From Glycomyces algeriensis (lineage in GTDB: Bacteria; Actinomycetota; Actinomycetes; Mycobacteriales; Micromonosporaceae): DNA of 64,000 nucleotides. Positions 60,359-64,000 of the stretch are shown here, piece by piece. The notes beneath the pieces were generated by a model, which saw only the letters and a program-made list of their open reading frames with translations, was not told the origin of the DNA and did no database searches. Position 1 is the stretch's first letter. Each line of letters begins with the position of its first letter. The stretch is from contig NZ_JAPZVR010000005.1 of NCBI RefSeq assembly GCF_027622855.1, positions 62,001-126,000 on the forward strand, read 5' to 3'. Made by a program: the position numbers and the translations under genes.

Positions 60359-60796
60359 TCAGACGAGTGTGAAGCCGCGGAGTTCGGCGACGGCGGCCTG
60401 TTCTTTGTCTCGGGAGGCGAACGCGTAGGGCTCGCCGGCGGCGAGGTCGGGGAGCAGGAGTGTGGCGGTGGCGATGTGCCAGGCGTCCATGGCGCGGATG
60501 CCGTGGGTGGCGACGATTTCGAAGGCTTCGCCTTCGACCTGGTCTTGTGGGGCGGAGATGACGGTGATCGGGCCGTCGGGACCGGTGTCGGCGCGCCAGA
60601 TGTCGAGCAGGGCGTCTTTGTCGCGGCGTTTGGCCCGGGCGGTGCGGACGAGGGCTCCGGCGACCTCGATGCGGGTCCATGAGCCGGTGACCACGAGGAT
60701 TTCGGGGTCGCGGAGGAGCTTCAGGGCCTCGGCGTGGCCGCGTTCGTCGGGCAGGTACGAGCGCGCGAGCACCGAGGAGTCGGCGTAGACGATCAC
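60359..60796 (-). CDS. vapC: PIN-domain toxin VapC
   Basis: A 145-residue PIN-domain ribonuclease. Acidic residues typical of the active site: D6 (VYADSS), E about 44 (RIEVAGAL), D about 103 (RAMDAWHIATA) and a later Asp (ASRDKE). VapC toxins cut RNAs such as tRNAs when free of antitoxin. The GTG start overlaps the stop of the antitoxin gene (GTGA), the standard toxin-antitoxin coupling. Confidence 0.9.
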   Translation of the reverse strand: MIVYADSSVLARSYLPDERGHAEALKLLRDPEILVVTGSWTRIEVAGALVRTARAKRRDKDALLDIWRADTGPDGPITVISAPQDQVEGEAFEIVATHGIRAMDAWHIATATLLLPDLAAGEPYAFASRDKEQAAVAELRGFTLV

Positions 60797-61113
60797 AGGA
60801 GGCGGTCCCGGTCTTCCTCGAACATCTGGTCGAGGATGGGTCCGACGCCGCGCATCGAGTCGAGGACGCGGGCGCGCAGGGCTTCGACGTCGTGGAGCGC
60901 GGTGGGTTCCTTTGCGACTTTCAGCGGCGGGGCGAGCATGCCGAGGGCCGCGGCCTTGGCGCGGACTTTCTCGGTCGCGGTGCGGCCGTCCGTTTCGCCG
61001 ATGACGGAGAGGATCTCGTTGGCGATCGCGTTGACCGAGCGGTGTTCGCGCTTGGCCCGCTCGGTGAGGCGGGCGTGGAGGTCGTCGTCAACGCGGAGTA
61101 GGAGCTGCTTCAT
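60793..61113 (-). CDS. vapB: ribbon-helix-helix antitoxin of the VapB/FitA type
   Basis: A 106-residue protein. N-terminal ribbon-helix-helix (KQLLLRVDDDLHARLTERAKREHRSVNAIANEIL) binds DNA and represses the operon; the C-terminal half would wrap the toxin. Precedes vapC and overlaps it. A short palindrome, CTGATATCAG, lies upstream at about 61139-61148, at the end of miaB, and may be its operator. Confidence 0.88.
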   Translation of the reverse strand: MKQLLLRVDDDLHARLTERAKREHRSVNAIANEILSVIGETDGRTATEKVRAKAAALGMLAPPLKVAKEPTALHDVEALRARVLDSMRGVGPILDQMFEEDRDRLL

Positions 61114-61145
61114 CCCTCGATGATAGCACTTGAAGAGGACTGATA

Positions 61146-62675
61146 TCAGCAGGCGCAGCCAGGGGTTTCGGCCTTCGGGAGGGGCTTCCTGCCGATGCCT
61201 GGCATGCCGAGGCTGACGCCGGGGAGCTTGGTGGCCTTGCCCGCGGCCCAGGCGTCGCCGGCCTTCGTCGCGCGGTGGGTCAGGACCCCGCCGTCCGCGA
61301 CGAGGTGGTGCGGGGCGCCGTAGGTGACGACGGTGGTGACCACGTCGCCGGGGCGCACGCCTTCGGCGTTGCCGGTCGGGTCGGTCGCGCTGGGGGTCAC
61401 GGTGAAGTGGACGAGGCGGCCGTCGCGGGCGCGGCCGGAGAGGCGGCCGGTGGCGGCGTCCTTGCGGCCGTCCCCCACGGTGACGAGGACTTCGACCTCG
61501 GTGCCTTCGAGCTTGCGGTTCTCTTCCCAGGAGATGCGCTCCTGCAGGGCCACGAGGCGCTCGTACCGCTCCTGGACGACGGCCTTGGGGATCTGGTCCG
61601 CCATCGTCGCGGCGGGGGTGCCGGGGCGGATGGAGTACTGGAAGGTGAAGGCGCTGGAGAAGCGGGCCTGCTCGACGACGTCGAGGGTGGCCTGGAAGTC
61701 CTCTTCGGTCTCGCCGGGGAAGCCGACGATGATGTCGGTGGTGATGGCCGCGTCGGGCATGGCCTTGCGGACGTCGTCGATGATGCCCAGGTACTTCTCG
61801 GAGCGGTAGGAGCGGCGCATCTCCTTGAGGACCTTGTCCGAGCCGGACTGGAGCGGCATGTGGAGCGAGTGGCAGACGTTCGGGGTCTCGCTCATCGCGG
61901 CGATCACGTCGTCGGTGAAGTTCTTGGGGTGCGGGCTGGTGAAGCGCACGCGCTCCAGGCCCTCGATCTGGCCGCAGGCGCGCAGGAGCTTGCCGAAGGC
62001 GAGCTTGTCGCCGAACTCGACGCCGTAGGTGTTGACGTTCTGGCCCAGGAGGGTGACCTCCGAGACGCCCTCGTCGACCAGGGCCTGGACCTCGGCGAGG
62101 ATCTCGCCGGGGCGGCGGTCCTTCTCCTTGCCTCGCAGGCTCGGCACGATGCAGAACGTGCAGGTGTTGTTGCAGCCCACGGAGATCGAGACCCAGCCGG
62201 AGTAGGTGGAGTCGCGCTTGGTGGGGAGGGCGGAGGGGAACGTCTCGAGGGTCTCGAGGATCTCGACCTCGGCCTCCTGGTTGTGGCGGGCCCGCTCCAG
62301 GAGCACCGGCAGCGAGCCGATGTTGTGGGTGCCGAACACCGCGTCGACCCAGGGGGCGCGCTTGACGATCTCGCCGCGGTCCTTCTGCGCGAGGCAGCCG
62401 CCGACGGCGATCTGCATGTCGGGGTTCTCGCGCTTGGCGGGGGCGAGGTGGCTGAGGTTGCCGTACAGCTTGTTGTCGGCGTTCTCGCGCACCGCGCAGG
62501 TGTTGAACACGACGAGGTCGGGCGCGGCGTCGGCCGCGACCGGCACGTACCCGGCCTCTTCGAGCAGGCCCCCGATGCGCTCGGAGTCGTGCACGTTCAT
62601 CTGACAGCCGTACGTCTTCACCTGGTACGTCTTCACTGCTTGGTCAACCACCCTCCCAGGATAGACGCGAGTCAC
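61146..62675 (-). CDS. miaB: tRNA-2-methylthio-N6-dimethylallyladenosine synthase MiaB
   Basis: A 509-residue radical-SAM methylthiotransferase that modifies A37 of tRNAs reading U-starting codons. UPF0004 domain with cluster Cys ([22 protein letters not shown]), radical-SAM CNNTCTFC at about 175, TRAM domain near the end. An extended tail ends in CAC. Annotated GTG at 62673-62675; in-frame GTGs at 62651 and 62636 are equally possible, the first right after a GGGAGG sequence. Confidence 0.95.
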   Translation of the reverse strand: MTRVYPGRVVDQAVKTYQVKTYGCQMNVHDSERIGGLLEEAGYVPVAADAAPDLVVFNTCAVRENADNKLYGNLSHLAPAKRENPDMQIAVGGCLAQKDRGEIVKRAPWVDAVFGTHNIGSLPVLLERARHNQEAEVEILETLETFPSALPTKRDSTYSGWVSISVGCNNTCTFCIVPSLRGKEKDRRPGEILAEVQALVDEGVSEVTLLGQNVNTYGVEFGDKLAFGKLLRACGQIEGLERVRFTSPHPKNFTDDVIAAMSETPNVCHSLHMPLQSGSDKVLKEMRRSYRSEKYLGIIDDVRKAMPDAAITTDIIVGFPGETEEDFQATLDVVEQARFSSAFTFQYSIRPGTPAATMADQIPKAVVQERYERLVALQERISWEENRKLEGTEVEVLVTVGDGRKDAATGRLSGRARDGRLVHFTVTPSATDPTGNAEGVRPGDVVTTVVTYGAPHHLVADGGVLTHRATKAGDAWAAGKATKLPGVSLGMPGIGRKPLPKAETPGCAC

Positions 62676-62696
62676 GTCACAGCCCGAGGGCCGGTC

Positions 62697-62825
62697 TCAG
62701 GGCCCCTCGGTCCACGTCTGGAGCTTCTCGGGGTTGCGGACCGCCCAGATCCGCGCGATCCGGTCTCCGGCGACGTCGAAGGCCGCCACTGTGACCGTGG
62801 TGCCGCCGCGCCGGGCGATCAGGCC
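62697..62825 (-). pseudogene. 3' remnant of a SigJ/ECF41-type sigma factor gene
   Basis: About 42 codons ending RIARIWAVRNPEKLQTWTEGP then TGA. This is the end of the SnoaL-like C-terminal domain of SigJ-type ECF sigma factors. The sigma domains are missing; sequence before it has no match to the family. It starts at a probable deletion scar. Confidence 0.75.
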
Positions 62826-62939
62826 CGAAGTCGCGGATGAGGTCGGGCCGGACCGCTGAGGCGGCGGGCCGCGCGCTTCGCGCACGCGGCGGCGGGCCGA
62901 GGACGCGAGCTTGCGGCACGCGCTTATCGGCCACCGGGG

Positions 62940-63200
62940 GTGATCACGTCGGCGGGGCTGGTGCTGGCCGGGACGTTCGCGGCGGTGGCGTCGCTGCCGC
63001 TGGTCTTCGCTGCTGAGCTCGGGTTCAATGTGGCGTTCGGCGTGCTGCTCGACACGCTTGCGGTGCGGTCGGCGCTGGTGACTGCGTTGACTGTGGACGC
63101 GGGCCGGTGGATGTGGTGGCCCGGCAGGTTGTTCCGGGAGCGCGGCGCGTCGGGGGTGCTCGTCGAGGAGGGGAAGGTGCCTGCGCTCGCGGGCGGGTAG
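62940..63200 (+). pseudogene. 3' remnant of an MMPL-family transporter gene
   Basis: An 86-residue open frame from GTG, reading ITSAGLVLAGTFAAVASLPL, then GVLLDTLAVRS and WWPGRL: the last membrane helices and end of an MMPL lipid/RND-type exporter, usually 700 or more residues. The expected preceding residues (ATGG) are present but one base out of frame. Not likely to function. Confidence 0.82.
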
Positions 63201-63207
63201 GAGCCTG

Positions 63208-63235
63208 GGGCCCGGCACCGTTCGGTGCCGGGCCC
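63208..63235. terminator. bidirectional terminator
   Basis: A perfect 13-bp stem GGGCCCGGCACCG with its complement around TT, between the MMPL remnant and the convergent reductase gene. Confidence 0.88.
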
Positions 63236-63243
63236 GGCCCGCG

Positions 63244-64000
63244 TCACTTGCCGGAGGGGACGATGGGCGGGTTGAGGCGGGCGAAGCCCTCTTGGGCTTC
63301 GTACGGGTAGTACGGGTAGGGCGCGATGCGGCCGCTGGCCTTGTCGAGGCGGGCGACTTGGTCGGTGGTGAGTTCCCAGCCGATCGCGCCGAGGTTGTCC
63401 TGGAGTTGGCGCTCGTTGCGGGCGCCGATGATGACGGAGGCGACGGTGGGGCGGCGCAGGAGCCAGTTGAGTGCGATCTGCGGGATCGTCTTTCCGGTCT
63501 CCTGGCTGAGGTCGTCGAGGACGTCGACCACGTCGTAGAGGAGTTCGTTCTCGACGGCCGGGCCCCATTGGGCGGTCTCGTGGAGGCGGCTGCCTTCGGG
63601 GAGGGGTTGGCCGCGGCGGATCTTGCCGGTGAGGCGGCCCCAGCCGAGGGGGCTCCAGACGACCGCGCCGACGCCTTGGTCGTGGCCGAGCGGCATGAGC
63701 TCCCATTCGTAGTCGCGGCCGACGAGGGAGTAGTAGACCTGGTGGGCCGCGTAGCGGGTCCAGCCGTGCGCGTCGGCGGCGGCGAGGGACTTCATGAGCT
63801 GCCAGCCGGCGAAGTTGGAGACGCCGATGTAGCGGAGTTTGCCGGATTTCACGAGGTCGTCAAGGGCGCTGAGGGTCTCCTCGACGGGGGTGCCCGCGTC
63901 GAAGGCGTGGAGCTGGAACAGGTCGATGTAGTCGGTGCCGAGGCGCTTGAGGGCGGCCTCGACGGTGGTGATGAGGCGGGCGCGGCCGGTGCCGGCGTCC
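63244..64000 (-). CDS. aldo/keto reductase, 3' part only
   Basis: The gene runs off the right edge; 252 C-terminal codons are present. TIM-barrel features of the aldo/keto reductase family: DYIDLFQLHAFD with the active-site His, GKLRYIGVSNFAGWQ, and near the end VASVIIGARNERQLQDNL. It should reduce carbonyls with NADPH. The catalytic Tyr/Asp region is outside the window. Ends NPPIVPSGK. Substrate unknown. Confidence 0.92.
   Translation of the reverse strand, partial: DAGTGRARLITTVEAALKRLGTDYIDLFQLHAFDAGTPVEETLSALDDLVKSGKLRYIGVSNFAGWQLMKSLAAADAHGWTRYAAHQVYYSLVGRDYEWELMPLGHDQGVGAVVWSPLGWGRLTGKIRRGQPLPEGSRLHETAQWGPAVENELLYDVVDVLDDLSQETGKTIPQIALNWLLRRPTVASVIIGARNERQLQDNLGAIGWELTTDQVARLDKASGRIAPYPYYPYEAQEGFARLNPPIVPSGK

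Noticed and set aside
1-64000. CRISPR arrays, tRNA or rRNA genes, insertion sequences
   Set aside because: None seen on reading: no spaced direct repeats of suitable length, no cloverleaf-like or rRNA sequence, no transposase motifs.

Overview
The window comes from a high-GC actinobacterium. Signs are very GC-rich codon third positions, a dnaK-grpE-dnaJ-hspR operon with HAIR boxes, a cyclic-di-AMP riboswitch ahead of an NlpC/P60 hydrolase, DivIVA-like, BTAD/AfsR-like and LacI/MalR/CebR-type genes, and a cellulolytic GH48 system. A soil, plant-associated filamentous genus (for example Glycomycetales or Micromonosporales relatives) would fit, but the genus cannot be fixed from the sequence alone. 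No tRNA, rRNA, CRISPR array, prophage or insertion sequence was recognised.

Layout. 1-0.7 kb: 5' end of an EtfD-like membrane iron-sulfur reductase. 1-8 kb: two secreted paralogs with the same ten-repeat FG-GAP tail and the same promoter-like motif pair, then an in-frame remnant of a third. 8-17.3 kb: cello-oligosaccharide locus (cebR, bglC, cebG, cebF, cebE on the minus strand; GH48 cellulase with CBM2 on the plus strand) with three CebR/CelR-like boxes. 17.6-19 kb: a DUF1349 protein and a small Cys-rich protein. 19-25.4 kb: dnaK operon, carrying two additional start-stop-coupled genes between dnaJ and hspR; one consists of seven degenerate in-frame repeats. 25.5-31.4 kb: two CNNM/CBS membrane proteins, a DivIVA-like coiled-coil protein and a GH20 hexosaminidase. 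31.7-34.5 kb: NlpC/P60 protein with c-di-AMP riboswitch, csoR and copZ with a perfect CsoR palindrome, a small acidic protein, and a lactococcin-972-like secreted peptide. 34.8-41.3 kb: SDR and DHA2 transporter, divergent from a large BTAD/NB-ARC regulator; a small membrane protein. 41.4-48 kb: malEFG, divergent malR and an alpha-glucosidase with an abnormal 3' end. 48-55.6 kb: Uma2 protein, class II aldolase, small acidic protein, oligopeptidase B, and a degenerate ABC ATPase coupled to a YhgE/Pip membrane protein. 56-64 kb: TetR/VOC pair with a 29-bp operator-like palindrome, DnaA-box cluster, methyltransferase, HEAT protein plus MerR-HEAT fusion, VapBC, miaB, two gene remnants facing away from a deletion scar, and a partial aldo/keto reductase.

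How it works together. Much of the window concerns polysaccharide use: GH48 acts outside the cell, CebEFG imports cello-oligosaccharides and BglC cleaves them, MalEFG and the alpha-glucosidase handle alpha-glucans, GH20 handles amino sugars, and class II aldolase feeds glycolysis. Two LacI repressors with visible operators control the two sugar systems. The most unusual item is the enlarged chaperone operon. Limits: homology was judged by eye, promoter and operator calls are pattern based, and a few long G/C homopolymer tracts may be assembly artefacts.
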